Part shown: piece after piece, positions 44,005 to 52,698 of the stretch
Position numbering within the stretch: position 1 is the stretch's first letter
How the letters are laid out: every line of letters begins with the position of its first letter
Assembly: GCA_047601145.1 (NCBI GenBank)
Contig: JASGJW010000002.1
Location: forward strand, 62,001-126,000
Source of the DNA: UBA7672 sp047601145
Lineage (GTDB): Bacteria > Pseudomonadota > Alphaproteobacteria > Caulobacterales > Hyphomonadaceae
Reading direction: 5' to 3'
DNA: 64,000 bases
Notes under the pieces: generated by a model
What the model was told of the DNA's origin: nothing
Databases searched by the model: none
The model's input: only the letters and a program-made list of their open reading frames with translations
Made by a program: the position numbers and the translations under genes

Positions 44005-44089
44005 ATCAAGTAGTCACCGAGCCGGCAGACCACAACTGACTGCAAGAAGTGACCGCAAAGGTCCAACACCTCCTCCCCGGGGCCATAAC

Positions 44090-45202
44090 ATGCTGAAAGA
44101 CTTCAAGATATTGTTTGGCGCTGCAGTTTCCGCAGCGTCACTTGCCGCCTGCTCGCCCAGCATCGCTGCGCCAGCGGCGCCTCCCGCTCCCCAGGTCTCG
44201 GTGGCGACGCCGCTGGCCGAAGACATCACCGATTGGGACGAATTCACCGGCCGCTTCGAGGCGGTCCAGAAGGTCGAGGTCCGTGCACGGGCCGGCGGAT
44301 TTGTGCAGGCCGCACATTTCACCGAAGGCCAGCGGGTCGCAAAAGGCCAGCTCCTCTTCACGCTTGATCCGCGCCCGGCGCAGGCCGCGCTCGCTTCGGC
44401 CCAGGCCGACGCCCAGCTCGCCCAGCGCGCCTTCGAACGCGCCGACGTGTTGATGAAGGACCAGGCGATCTCCCGCCAGGAATACGACCAGCGCAAAGCC
44501 GCACTCGATATCGCCAACGCAGCCGTCTCCGCGCGGCGCCTCGACGTCGAATTCACCCACGTGACGGCCCCGGCCGCCGGCGTGGTCTCTGATCGCCGCG
44601 TCGATCCGGGCAACGTCATCGCCGGCGGCACATCCGCCGCTGACGTGCTCACCACCATCGTCGCGGTCGATCCGATCCACTTCGAATTCGACGCTTCCGA
44701 AGCCCAGCTCTTGCGCTACCAGCGGGCTGCGCTGAAGACCGGCGGCAAGGTCGAGATCCAGTTGCAGGATGAGAGCGACTATCGCTGGCACGGCACGGTC
44801 GACTTCTCCGACGCCGTGGTCGACGCCGGCTCCGGCGCCGTGCGTATGCGTGCGAAAGTCGCGAACCCCGATGGCTTCCTGAAGCCTGGCATGTTCGGCC
44901 GCGCCCGCGTCGAAAGCTCGGCGACCTATCCGGCGATGCTGATCCCCGAGACCGCAGTGGTCTCGGCTGGCCCCGCGAAGACCGCCCTTGTGGTCGCTGA
45001 AAATGGAACGGTCGAAGCGAAAACGCTCGATGTCGGTCCCATCGTCAACGGCCTGCGTGTGGTCCGCTCGGGCCTGCAGCCCAACGACCGTGTGATCGTC
45101 AATGGCGTCCAGCGCGCCATGCCGGGCGCCATCGTCGACGCCCGTGCGACAACCATCACTCGCACGGCCGCGCTCGAACCGGGCTCCACCCGGCAAGAGT
45201 AG
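44090..45202 (+). CDS. RND efflux periplasmic adaptor lipoprotein (MFP)
   Basis: A 370-residue adaptor of an RND tripartite pump. The signal ends at LAAC, a lipidated Cys. The barrel-sandwich parts are EVRARAGGFVQAAHFTEGQ and THVTAPAAGVVSDRR, joined by a helical hairpin (about 100-150, PAQAALASAQADAQLAQRAF). The membrane-proximal domain ends near VIVNGVQRAMPGA. The real ATG is 44090; the open frame runs back into the operator region. It is the first gene of the pump operon. No outer-membrane TolC-like gene is seen here. Confidence 0.93.
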   Translation: MLKDFKILFGAAVSAASLAACSPSIAAPAAPPAPQVSVATPLAEDITDWDEFTGRFEAVQKVEVRARAGGFVQAAHFTEGQRVAKGQLLFTLDPRPAQAALASAQADAQLAQRAFERADVLMKDQAISRQEYDQRKAALDIANAAVSARRLDVEFTHVTAPAAGVVSDRRVDPGNVIAGGTSAADVLTTIVAVDPIHFEFDASEAQLLRYQRAALKTGGKVEIQLQDESDYRWHGTVDFSDAVVDAGSGAVRMRAKVANPDGFLKPGMFGRARVESSATYPAMLIPETAVVSAGPAKTALVVAENGTVEAKTLDVGPIVNGLRVVRSGLQPNDRVIVNGVQRAMPGAIVDARATTITRTAALEPGSTRQE

Positions 45203-45278
45203 GAATACCAGGACTATCTAACCTCCCCACGCGCGCGACCGGCCGTCAGAGCCGGCGTGCCTGCACAGGACGTCTCCC

Positions 45279-48200
45279 ATGCGGTTCTCCCGCTTCTTCA
45301 TCGATCGCCCGATCTTCGCGGCAGTGATCTCGGTCTTCATCACGCTGCTCGGCATCTTCGCCTATCCGCAGCTCCCGCTCGCGCAATATCCCGACATCGC
45401 GCCGCCCTCGATTGTCGTGACCGCCGCCTATCCAGGCGCATCCGCCGAGACGCTGGCAGAAACGGTCGCCGCTCCGATCGAGCAGGAGATTAACGGCGTC
45501 GAGAACATGCTCTACATTACCTCGTCGTCGTCCAATGGCACGGCGCTGGTGACGGTGACGTTCAAGCCCGGCACGGATCTCAACGCCGCGCAGGTGCTCG
45601 TCCAGAACCGCGTGGCGCTCGCCGAGCCGAGATTGCCTGAGCAAGTCCGCCAGATCGGCGTCACTGTGAACAAGCAGGACACCGGCTTCCTCCTGATCGT
45701 CGCGCTGACGTCGAAGGATCCTAATGTCAGCATCGACTACATCGGCAACTTTGCGAACTCCACGCTGAAGGACCGGCTGCTGCGCCTCGATGGCGTCGGC
45801 GGCGTGCAGGTCTTCGGCGGCGGTCTCTATTCGATGCGCGTCTGGATCGATCCCGGCAAGGCGGCCGAGCGCGATCTCACCGCCACCGAAATCGTCAACG
45901 CCCTCCGCGCCCAAAACATCCAGGCCGCCGGCGGCGCCATCGGCCAGCCTCCCTTTGATCTTGCCGTTGCCAACGAACTGCCCGTACAGGTCGAAGGCCG
46001 CCTGAAGTCCGCCGAGGAATTCGGCAAGGTCGTCATCAAGCGCGGTGCAGACGGTCAGGTGACCTTCCTGCGCGATGTCGCTCGCATCGAGCTCGGTTCG
46101 CAGGACTACTCCATCCGCGGTTATTTCGGCGGCCAGCGCGGCATCGCCATGGCGCTGATCCAGTCGCCCGGTTCCAACGCCCTCGAAGCCGCCAAGTCGA
46201 TTCTCGAGACCGTCAAGGCCTCCGAGAAGGACTTCCCCAAAGGTGTCGAATGGTCGGTCCCCTACAACCCGACCGAATATGTTGAAGCCTCCGTCGACGC
46301 CGTCCAGCACACGCTCATCGAAGCCATTCTGCTGGTCGTGCTCGTTGTCGTGGTCTTCCTTCAGACCTGGCGCGCCGCGGTCATCCCGATCATCGCCATC
46401 CCCGTCGCGCTCGTCGGCACCTTCGCCGTCCAGCTCGCGCTCGGCTATTCGATCAACTCGCTCTCCCTGTTCGCGCTCGTCCTCGCGGTCGGCATCGTCG
46501 TCGATGACGCCATCGTCGTGGTCGAGAACGTCGAGCGCAACATACGCGCGGGCATGAGTCCAAAAGACGCCGCCTACAAGACGATGGAGGAAGTCTCCGG
46601 CGCCCTGATCGCGATCGGCCTCGTGCTGCTGGCCGTGTTCGTGCCGACAGCCTTCGTCTCCGGCATCCCCGGCGTCTTCTTCCGCCAGTTCGCCGTGACA
46701 ATCTCGGCCGCCGCCGTGATCTCGCTGGTCATGTCGCTCACGCTCTCCCCGGCGCTCGCCGCCTTGCTGCTCAAGCCACACGCACATGGCGAACCCAAGA
46801 AGCGCGGCCTTTTCGCCCCGCTCATGTGGGCAGGCGACAAGTTCAACCAGGGCTTCGATTGGCTCTCTGACCGCTATGGCCGCCTCACCGGCCGCCTGGT
46901 ACGCACCTCGGTAATCGTGCTCGCCGTCTATGCCGGCCTGCTCGGCGTCACCGGCTGGCGCCTCGGCGCAACGCCCACGGGCTTCATCCCAGACCAGGAC
47001 CAGGGCTTCCTCATCGGCGTCGTCCAGCTCCCGCCGGGCGCCTCACTCGAACGCACCGACGCCGTCATCAAGCGCGCTTCGGCCGAACTCATGAAGACGC
47101 CGGGTGTCGATCTTGTTGCCGGTTTCGCCGGCATGGATGGCGCCAGCTTCACCCAGTCGTCCAACGCGGGCGTCATGTTCATCCGCCTGAAAGACTGGGC
47201 CGAACGCGGTCCCGCGCTCAACGCGCAAGCCATGGCCGGCCAGATCATGGGCGCGCTCGGCGCGATGGAGGAAGCCAACATCTTTGTCCTTTCGCCTCCG
47301 CCCGTGCAGGGCATGGGGAATGGCGGCGGCTTTAAGATGATGGTGCAGGACACCTCCGGCGCTGGCTATCGCGCGCTCGAGCAGGCCGCGCTCGGCATCG
47401 TCGGGCAGGCGAGCGCCCCTGGCCAGCCCGTCGTCGGCGTCTTTCCCGGCTTCAACACGGGCAGCCCCCGCGTCACCGCCGAAGTCGACCGCGAAAAAGC
47501 GCTCATGCTCGGCGTCGAACCGGCGGAGATCTTCTCCACCATGGGCTCCTATCTTGGCTCGACCTACGTCAACGACTTCAACATGCTCGGCCGCACCTTC
47601 CGCGTCACCGCGCAGGCTGAACCGACCCTGCGTGACGACGTCTCCGACATCGCCAACCTCAAGGTCCGATCGGCTTCGGGCGGCATGGTGCCCCTCGGCT
47701 CCGTCGCCAACCTGAAGAACGACACCGGTCCCGCCCGCGTCGTGCGCTACAATCTGTTCCCCGCCGCCGAGATCCAGGGCGCAGCCGCGCCTGGCGTCTC
47801 CTCCGGCGAGGCCCTGGCCACGATGGAGCGCTACGCCCAGGCTCTGCCCGAAGGCTTCCGCTCTGAGTGGACCGAGATCGCGCTGCAGGAAAAATCCCAG
47901 GGCGACACCGGAACCATCGTCTTCCTGATGGCGGTGGTGCTGGTCTTCCTGGTGCTGGCCGCGCAGTACGAAGCCTTCACGCTACCGTTGGCTGTGATCC
48001 TCATCGTCCCGATGTGTATCCTCGCCGCAATCGTCGGTGTGAACCTCCGGGGCATGGACAACAACATCCTCACGCAGGTCGGCCTGATCGTGCTCGTCGC
48101 ACTTGCGGCCAAGAACGCGATCCTGATCGTCGAGTTCGCCCGCCAGTCGGAAGAGCGCGACGGCCGCAACCGCTTCGAGGCCGCCGTCGAGGCCGCCCGC

Positions 48201-48467
48201 ACGCGCCTGCGCCCGATCCTGATGACGTCCTTCGCCTTCATCTTCGGCGTCATCCCGCTGATGCTGGCGAGCGGCCCGGGTCAGGAAATGCGCCAGGCCC
48301 TCGGCACGGCCGTCTTCTTCGGCATGCTGGGCGTCACGCTGTTCGGCCTCATCTTCACCCCGATCTTCTATGTCGTCACCCGCTGGCTCTCGGAACGCCT
48401 CCCCGGCCGCAAACCAATGCCGGCCGCAGTCACGGAAGAGCCTCAGCTCCAACCCGAAACGCACTGA
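45279..48467 (+). CDS. RND efflux permease, HAE-1 family
   Basis: A 1062-residue inner-membrane proton antiporter. Hallmarks are MRFSRFFIDRPIFAAVISVF and AYPGASAETLAETVAAPIEQ, the GVGGVQVFGGG porter segment, TM4 with VDDAIVVVENVERN (proton-relay Asp pair), FIPDQDQGFLIGVVQLPPGAS and the second-half KNAILIVEFARQ. Length and topology match AcrB/MexF/MexB. It exports drugs or hydrophobic compounds with the upstream adaptor. The substrate range cannot be told from sequence. Confidence 0.95.
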   Translation: MRFSRFFIDRPIFAAVISVFITLLGIFAYPQLPLAQYPDIAPPSIVVTAAYPGASAETLAETVAAPIEQEINGVENMLYITSSSSNGTALVTVTFKPGTDLNAAQVLVQNRVALAEPRLPEQVRQIGVTVNKQDTGFLLIVALTSKDPNVSIDYIGNFANSTLKDRLLRLDGVGGVQVFGGGLYSMRVWIDPGKAAERDLTATEIVNALRAQNIQAAGGAIGQPPFDLAVANELPVQVEGRLKSAEEFGKVVIKRGADGQVTFLRDVARIELGSQDYSIRGYFGGQRGIAMALIQSPGSNALEAAKSILETVKASEKDFPKGVEWSVPYNPTEYVEASVDAVQHTLIEAILLVVLVVVVFLQTWRAAVIPIIAIPVALVGTFAVQLALGYSINSLSLFALVLAVGIVVDDAIVVVENVERNIRAGMSPKDAAYKTMEEVSGALIAIGLVLLAVFVPTAFVSGIPGVFFRQFAVTISAAAVISLVMSLTLSPALAALLLKPHAHGEPKKRGLFAPLMWAGDKFNQGFDWLSDRYGRLTGRLVRTSVIVLAVYAGLLGVTGWRLGATPTGFIPDQDQGFLIGVVQLPPGASLERTDAVIKRASAELMKTPGVDLVAGFAGMDGASFTQSSNAGVMFIRLKDWAERGPALNAQAMAGQIMGALGAMEEANIFVLSPPPVQGMGNGGGFKMMVQDTSGAGYRALEQAALGIVGQASAPGQPVVGVFPGFNTGSPRVTAEVDREKALMLGVEPAEIFSTMGSYLGSTYVNDFNMLGRTFRVTAQAEPTLRDDVSDIANLKVRSASGGMVPLGSVANLKNDTGPARVVRYNLFPAAEIQGAAAPGVSSGEALATMERYAQALPEGFRSEWTEIALQEKSQGDTGTIVFLMAVVLVFLVLAAQYEAFTLPLAVILIVPMCILAAIVGVNLRGMDNNILTQVGLIVLVALAAKNAILIVEFARQSEERDGRNRFEAAVEAARTRLRPILMTSFAFIFGVIPLMLASGPGQEMRQALGTAVFFGMLGVTLFGLIFTPIFYVVTRWLSERLPGRKPMPAAVTEEPQLQPETH

Positions 48468-48516
48468 ACCGACCCACCGGGCGCGCCACGATCTTCCTAT
48501 AATTCCGGGTAATTAC

Positions 48517-48593
48517 TGGCGCGCCCGAAAGGATTCGAACCTCTGACCCCCAGATTCGTAGTCTGGTGCTCTATCCAGCTGAGCTACGGGCGC
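48517..48593 (-). tRNA. tRNA-Arg (anticodon ACG)
   Basis: The minus strand folds into a tRNA: acceptor GCGCCCG pairing with CGGGCGC, a D-arm GCTC...GAGC, anticodon stem CCAGA/TCTGG with loop CTACGAA (anticodon ACG, the Arg anticodon that is deaminated to ICG), a T-arm with GGTTCGAATCC and an encoded 3' CCA (48517-48519). It lies between the RND operon and the oxygenase gene. Confidence 0.96.
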
Positions 48594-48614
48594 GGCCTGT
48601 AATGAGGGGCGGGT

Positions 48615-48643
48615 TGTATAGTCGGGGCGGGGCGGATGCAAGG
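48615..48643 (-). promoter_or_regulatory. Candidate promoter of tRNA-Arg
   Basis: On the minus strand a -10-like TATACA (48615-48620) is preceded 17 bases upstream by CCTTGC (48638-48643), or 15 bases upstream by TTGCAT. Its position, 22 bases before the tRNA 5' end, is suitable for a short leader. Confidence 0.45.
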
Positions 48644-48727
48644 GCAGAGCGGCCGCACCCGCATTAACACGAAAATGGCTGGTTTTCCGGGGTTTACACG
48701 GCCCTGGCGTGGGCGAGACTGGCCGCC

Positions 48728-49714
48728 ATGGCCTGCGTTGACCGCCTTCCCGTGATCGACGTCTCACCGCTGTTTGGCGCAGACGCCGCCGCGCGCGCCG
48801 GCACGGCGGAGGAGATCGGCGCCGCCTGCCGCAGCCTCGGCTTCTTCTATGCCAGCGGCCACGCCATAACCGCTGAAACCCTCTCCACGCTCAACGACGC
48901 CAGCCATCGCTTCTTCGCCCTCCCGCACGCCGAGAAGATCAGGATCGCGATGAGCCAGGGCGGCCGCGCCTGGCGCGGTTTCTTCCCCGTCGGCGGCGAG
49001 CTCACCTCCGGCAGGCCCGACATCAAGGAAGGCGTCTACTTCGGCGAGGAGCTGAGCCCGTCCGATCCGCGCGTGAAGGCCGGCCTGCCGCTTCATGGCG
49101 CCAACCTGTTTCCCGCTGCCGTGCCCGAGCTGAAAACCTCCGTCACTGACTTCATGGATCAGGCCGAACGCTCCGCCCATGCGATCATGGAAGGCATCGC
49201 TCTCAGCCTCGGCCTCGATGCACAGTATTTCCGGCGCACCTACACCGCCAACCCGACCATGCTGTTCCGCATCTTCCACTATCCGGCGTCGGATGCCGCG
49301 GAAGGGTGGGGCGTCGGCGAACACACCGACTACGGCCTGCTCACACTCCTTGCTCAGGACGACATTGGCGGCCTGCAGGTGAGGACGACAGAAGGTTGGA
49401 TCGATGCTCCACCCATTCCCGACGCGCTCGTCTGCAATATCGGCGACATGCTCGATCGTCTGACCGGCGGCGTCTATCGCTCGACACCGCACCGTGTGCT
49501 CAACGTCTCGGGCCGTTCGCGAATGTCTTTCCCGTTCTTCTTTGATCCGGGATTCGATGCTCGTATCGTCCCGCTCCCCGGCGCCGCCGCGCAGGACGAC
49601 AGCGCCCAGCGCTGGGACAAGGCGAACCTCCACGAGTTCTCCGGAACCTATGGCGACTACCTACTCGGCAAGGTCGGCAAGGTCTTCCCGGATCTCGCAC
49701 GTAGCGTGACCTGA
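48728..49714 (+). CDS. 2-oxoglutarate/Fe(II)-dependent dioxygenase (isopenicillin N synthase-like)
   Basis: A 328-residue oxygenase of the DIOX_N/2OG-FeII family. The N-terminal VIDVSPLF...LGFFYASGHAI is typical. Iron ligands are His199, Asp201 (GEHTDYG) and His255 (STPHRV); the 2-oxoglutarate-binding RxS is Arg265-Ser267 (GRSRMSFPFF). Members oxidise small molecules such as amino acids or hormones. The substrate is unknown. Confidence 0.9.
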   Translation: MACVDRLPVIDVSPLFGADAAARAGTAEEIGAACRSLGFFYASGHAITAETLSTLNDASHRFFALPHAEKIRIAMSQGGRAWRGFFPVGGELTSGRPDIKEGVYFGEELSPSDPRVKAGLPLHGANLFPAAVPELKTSVTDFMDQAERSAHAIMEGIALSLGLDAQYFRRTYTANPTMLFRIFHYPASDAAEGWGVGEHTDYGLLTLLAQDDIGGLQVRTTEGWIDAPPIPDALVCNIGDMLDRLTGGVYRSTPHRVLNVSGRSRMSFPFFFDPGFDARIVPLPGAAAQDDSAQRWDKANLHEFSGTYGDYLLGKVGKVFPDLARSVT

Positions 49715-49783
49715 GGCTTCCAGCGCGTCCCCGCGCTTCTGGACACGGGAACGCGCTGCGGCGACTGCAGGCCGGCATGCCTG

Positions 49784-50344
49784 TCAGGCGCGCGTCCAGT
49801 CCATGATCCAATTATAATCCCACGTGTTGCCGCCATCGCGGCTCACGCCCTGCCGCCACCGGCATCCGCTCGCCGTGATCTTGTCCCACAGCCCGATCAC
49901 CTTGATCGGCTTGCCGTCCTCAGTCTCGTCGGTGATGAACACGCCATCACCGTTGACGAAGCCCCCCTTGACGCCTTCAGATCCAAGCACGCCGCTCTTG
50001 GCGTTCATCCAATAGTCGCTCCAGACCTTCGTCGTCATGTCGAGCGTGCGCAGGCCCATGCCACTGAAGTCGCGGGCAGGTATGCGCAACTCTTCCACGC
50101 TGGTGACGCCGCCAAGAATAGTGAAGCATGACGCCTCGCCATCGAACCTGTCCCATTCCCCGGGCTTCAGCAGGCGCTGGTGCCTGATCGTCCAGTTCCC
50201 GTGCAGGAAGTGGAAGTCGCCAGGCTTTCCCGGCGCTGGGGCATCGAGATAGTTCGCAGGCGGCTGCGCCAGTGCATCGCCCATCAGCGCCGCCGCCCCA
50301 AGCGCTGCGCCCGCATTCAGAACCAGCCGCCTGTTCGGGTTCAT
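49784..50344 (-). CDS. DUF1579-like exported protein
   Basis: A 186-residue protein with a possible Tat-type signal (NRRLVLNAGAALGAAALMGDALAQ). The mature part has FHFLHGNWTIRHQRL and VWSDYWMN, resembling DUF1579-type beta proteins, and SGCRWRQGVSRDGGNTWDYNWIMDW near the end. It is divergent from a WYL-domain regulator with a palindrome between, so that regulator probably controls it. The function is unknown. Confidence 0.7.
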   Translation of the reverse strand: MNPNRRLVLNAGAALGAAALMGDALAQPPANYLDAPAPGKPGDFHFLHGNWTIRHQRLLKPGEWDRFDGEASCFTILGGVTSVEELRIPARDFSGMGLRTLDMTTKVWSDYWMNAKSGVLGSEGVKGGFVNGDGVFITDETEDGKPIKVIGLWDKITASGCRWRQGVSRDGGNTWDYNWIMDWTRA

Positions 50345-50402
50345 GTCGTGTTCCTCCAGCGCCCTTCACGGGCGCGAAGGAAACAGCGATAACCGTCCAT
50401 AC

Positions 50403-50419
50403 CTGACAGCCAGTGTCAG
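50403..50419. promoter_or_regulatory. Palindromic operator between the DUF1579-like and WYL regulator genes
   Basis: Perfect inverted repeat CTGACA-GCCAG-TGTCAG (6-5-6). It is centred about 67 bases before the ATG of the minus-strand DUF1579-like gene and 30 bases before the ATG of the plus-strand regulator gene. The position and symmetry suit a dimeric HTH regulator acting on both. Confidence 0.6.
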
Positions 50420-50440
50420 CTTTTACGCCGGGCCGGAAAA

Positions 50441-51403
50441 ATGCGCGCCAGCCGCCTCCTGTCGATACTGATCATGCTCCAGATGCGCGGCCGCCTCAGC
50501 GCCGAGGCGCTGTCGCAGGAGTTCGAGGTCTCGATCCGCACGATCTATCGCGACATCGACCAGCTCAGCGCCGCGGGCGTGCCCGTCTATGCCGAACGCG
50601 GCCGCACGGGCGGCTTCGCCCTGCACGAAGGTTATCGCACGCGTCTCACCGGTCTCACGCCCGCGGAAGCCGAAGCCCTCCTGCTCGCCGGCGCCGGCGG
50701 CGCCGCAAGCGATCTTGGCGTCGGTCCCGAAGCCGCGGCCGCCCAGCTCAAGCTTCTCGCCAGCCTGCCGCCCGACAGCGGCGCCAGCGCCCAGCGCGTC
50801 GCCTCGCGTTTCCATCTCGATCCGGTTGGCTGGTATGTCCGCATCGAGCCCTTGGAAATCCTGCCGCAACTTGCCTCGGCGCTCTGGCAGGACCGGCGCA
50901 TCCGCATCGGCTATGAAAGCTGGAAAGACACTGTCACGCGCGACCTCGATCCGCTTGGCCTCGTCCTGAAGGCAGGCGTCTGGTATCTCGTCGCCGCTGC
51001 GAAGAGCGCGCCGCGTACCTATCGCGTCTCCAACATCCGCAAGCTCGAAATTCTCGATGACAAAGCCTCACGCCCCGCGCGCTTCAACCTTGCCCGCCAC
51101 TGGTCGCAATCCACGCAGGACTTCGAAGCCCGCCTCATGAGCGAGCGCGCCGTCATCCGCCTTTCGCCCGAAGGCCGCCGCCTGCTGCGCGACAACTATC
51201 CCGCCGCCGAACAGGCCGTCGCCGCGCGGCATGCAGCATCAAAGCCCGCTGGTTGGATACGTGCTGCAATCCCCGTCGAAAGCTTCGACCAGTCCGCCCG
51301 CCAGCTCCTCCGCCTCGGCGCCGAGGTCGAAGTGATCAGCCCGCTAGCCCTGCGCAGGGCCGTGGCCGAGGAAGCCCGCAAGGTTGTGAAGCTCTACACC
51401 TGA
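50441..51403 (+). CDS. HTH/WYL-domain transcriptional regulator (YafY/DeoR-like)
   Basis: A 320-residue regulator. An HTH_11-type winged helix at the N-terminus (RLLSILIMLQMRGRLSAEALSQEF and VSIRTIYRDIDQLSAAGVPV) is followed by a WYL domain. That domain carries LDPLGLVLKAGVWYLVAAAKSAPRTYRVSNI (split here as LDPLGLVLKAGVWYLVAAA and YRVSNI) and a C-terminal WCX extension. WYL domains sense nucleic-acid or small-molecule signals. It probably autoregulates and controls the divergent DUF1579-like gene. Confidence 0.88.
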   Translation: MRASRLLSILIMLQMRGRLSAEALSQEFEVSIRTIYRDIDQLSAAGVPVYAERGRTGGFALHEGYRTRLTGLTPAEAEALLLAGAGGAASDLGVGPEAAAAQLKLLASLPPDSGASAQRVASRFHLDPVGWYVRIEPLEILPQLASALWQDRRIRIGYESWKDTVTRDLDPLGLVLKAGVWYLVAAAKSAPRTYRVSNIRKLEILDDKASRPARFNLARHWSQSTQDFEARLMSERAVIRLSPEGRRLLRDNYPAAEQAVAARHAASKPAGWIRAAIPVESFDQSARQLLRLGAEVEVISPLALRRAVAEEARKVVKLYT

Positions 51404-52441
51404 CTATTCGCCGTCCGACACATCGACGCCGGCAAAGATCGGCTTTTCGAGCGGATGCGGCCGTCCCTCGCGCTCCAGCTGCCGCGCGCCGCCGAGAATG
51501 CCGGGCAGGGCATAGTTGCCCTCATGGCAGGCGTATTCGTAGAGCGGCTCGGACGACTTCTTCAGCGACATCTCCCCGCCCCAGGCTTCCTTGTAGAGCG
51601 TCGGGTCTTCCACGCGGAACTGGTAGAAGATCTCGCCGTCGGACCAGCGCGTGTAGCGTTCCGTCACCTTGCCTGTCGGCGAGATATAGCTGCGCTGCTT
51701 GGGATGCGAGTTGATCGTCTCCACCACCAGTGTGTCGCCCTCATACCAGCCGATCGAGTCGCCGCCCCATTTCGGAATGTTGGTCGGCCCGTGCGTCCCA
51801 TTGATCTTGATTACGCGCACGTCGTGGATCATCTCGGTCAGGATCATCACCGAGTCCGGCGTCTGCACGATTTCGTACGTGTTGTTGTACATGCCGTTGT
51901 TCAGCACCGGACCGGCGCCGCCCGTGAAGCTCATGATGCAGCGCTCGGACAGCGGCCGGATCTCGAAATCGTCGAACGAGTTCGTGCGCGTGTTCGCGCT
52001 GATGCCCGCCTGCGTGTAGGGGATTTTCCCATCAGCCGGGAAGGTGATCCACGACGAGCGGTATTCGCCCTTCACGGTCGCATAGCCCGAGCCCGGATCC
52101 ATCCAGAACCGGTTGTAGGCCCGCGACGCATTCTTGTCGGCCAGCAGCTTGTCGGACGAGGCCTTGTCCACCTTCGATGCACCCGCTTCCTCGCGCTGCG
52201 CCGCGGAATAGACGTTGTGCTTGGCCAGCTTCGCCGCCTCATCCTGCGTCATCACCAGCTTGTCCGCGCCGGCAGGACGCTGCATCGCCGTCAGCGACGT
52301 GTTGCTCCAGAAGCCGCCGAGATCAGGTGCGCCCCAGCTCGTCTTCGGCTTCTGATATCCCGGCGCCGCCTGCGCAGCGGCCATCGGCGCTGCAGCGCAC
52401 ACAAGCACCACGGATGCCATCAGAGCGCGCATTGGTTTCAT
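51404..52441 (-). CDS. Exported protein of unknown family (paralogue of 38313-39380)
   Basis: A 345-residue protein with signal peptide MRALMASVVLVCAAAPMAAAQ. It shares LGGFWSNTSLTAMQRP, the YNRFWMDPGSGYATVKGEYR stretch, LSERCIMSFTGG, GWYEGDTLVVETIN, RYTRWSDGEIFYQFRVEDP and YEYACHEGNYALPGIL with the protein at 38313-39380. The family is unnamed to me. Its stop directly abuts the stop of the convergent WYL regulator with no base between. It lacks the PQQ and redoxin neighbours of its paralogue. Confidence 0.72.
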   Translation of the reverse strand: MKPMRALMASVVLVCAAAPMAAAQAAPGYQKPKTSWGAPDLGGFWSNTSLTAMQRPAGADKLVMTQDEAAKLAKHNVYSAAQREEAGASKVDKASSDKLLADKNASRAYNRFWMDPGSGYATVKGEYRSSWITFPADGKIPYTQAGISANTRTNSFDDFEIRPLSERCIMSFTGGAGPVLNNGMYNNTYEIVQTPDSVMILTEMIHDVRVIKINGTHGPTNIPKWGGDSIGWYEGDTLVVETINSHPKQRSYISPTGKVTERYTRWSDGEIFYQFRVEDPTLYKEAWGGEMSLKKSSEPLYEYACHEGNYALPGILGGARQLEREGRPHPLEKPIFAGVDVSDGE

Positions 52442-52607
52442 GGCTTGCTCGCCTCCCTGCGATTGACGCAAGCGTCGCCCAATGCGGCGTCGCAATCAAT
52501 TAGGCCATTCGCATTCCCTTGCGGGAGCGCCGCTGAACTTTTTGCGAGTTTTTCTGCCAGCGCCGCACTTGATCCATGCGGATCACGGGAGCACGATCGA
52601 GGTGCCC

Positions 52608-52690
52608 GGGCCGTGGGTACGGCCCTTTAAGGCGTAGATTACCGCGTCCAAAAAGGACCGGCCCGCGGCCCTTCACCCCAGGCGTGAAGG
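52608..52690 (+). promoter_or_regulatory. Structured leader of the EF-G-like gene with Shine-Dalgarno sequestration
   Basis: Hairpin 1 (GGGCCGT-GGGT-ACGGCCC, 52608-52625) is followed by TTTAA and resembles a terminator or attenuator. Hairpin 2 pairs CCTTCAC (52670-52676) with GTGAAGG (52684-52690) across a 7-base loop, and its right arm contains the AAGGA ribosome site (52687-52691) of the gene starting at 52699. The arrangement could control translation. The open frame also extends through this stretch, but its codons do not look like protein. Confidence 0.45.
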
Positions 52691-52698
52691 ACAGAAAA

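Noticed and set aside
45246..46787. A 513-codon minus-strand open frame inside the RND permease gene
   Set aside because: It is rich in Arg, Asp, Glu and His and is the antisense shadow of the permease, whose translation is unmistakable.
48478..48527. An 11-base inverted copy of the tRNA-Arg 3' end (CGGGCGCGCCA) about 30 bases beyond it, considered as an attachment site or pairing element
   Set aside because: The core GGCGCGCC is itself palindromic, so the repeat is partly trivial, it is inverted rather than direct, and no integrase or island is nearby.
52576..52698. An N-terminal extension of the EF-G-like protein from ATG 52576
   Set aside because: The extension is Arg/Pro-rich and unlike EF-G, overlaps the hairpin leader, and a good ribosome site precedes the ATG at 52699.
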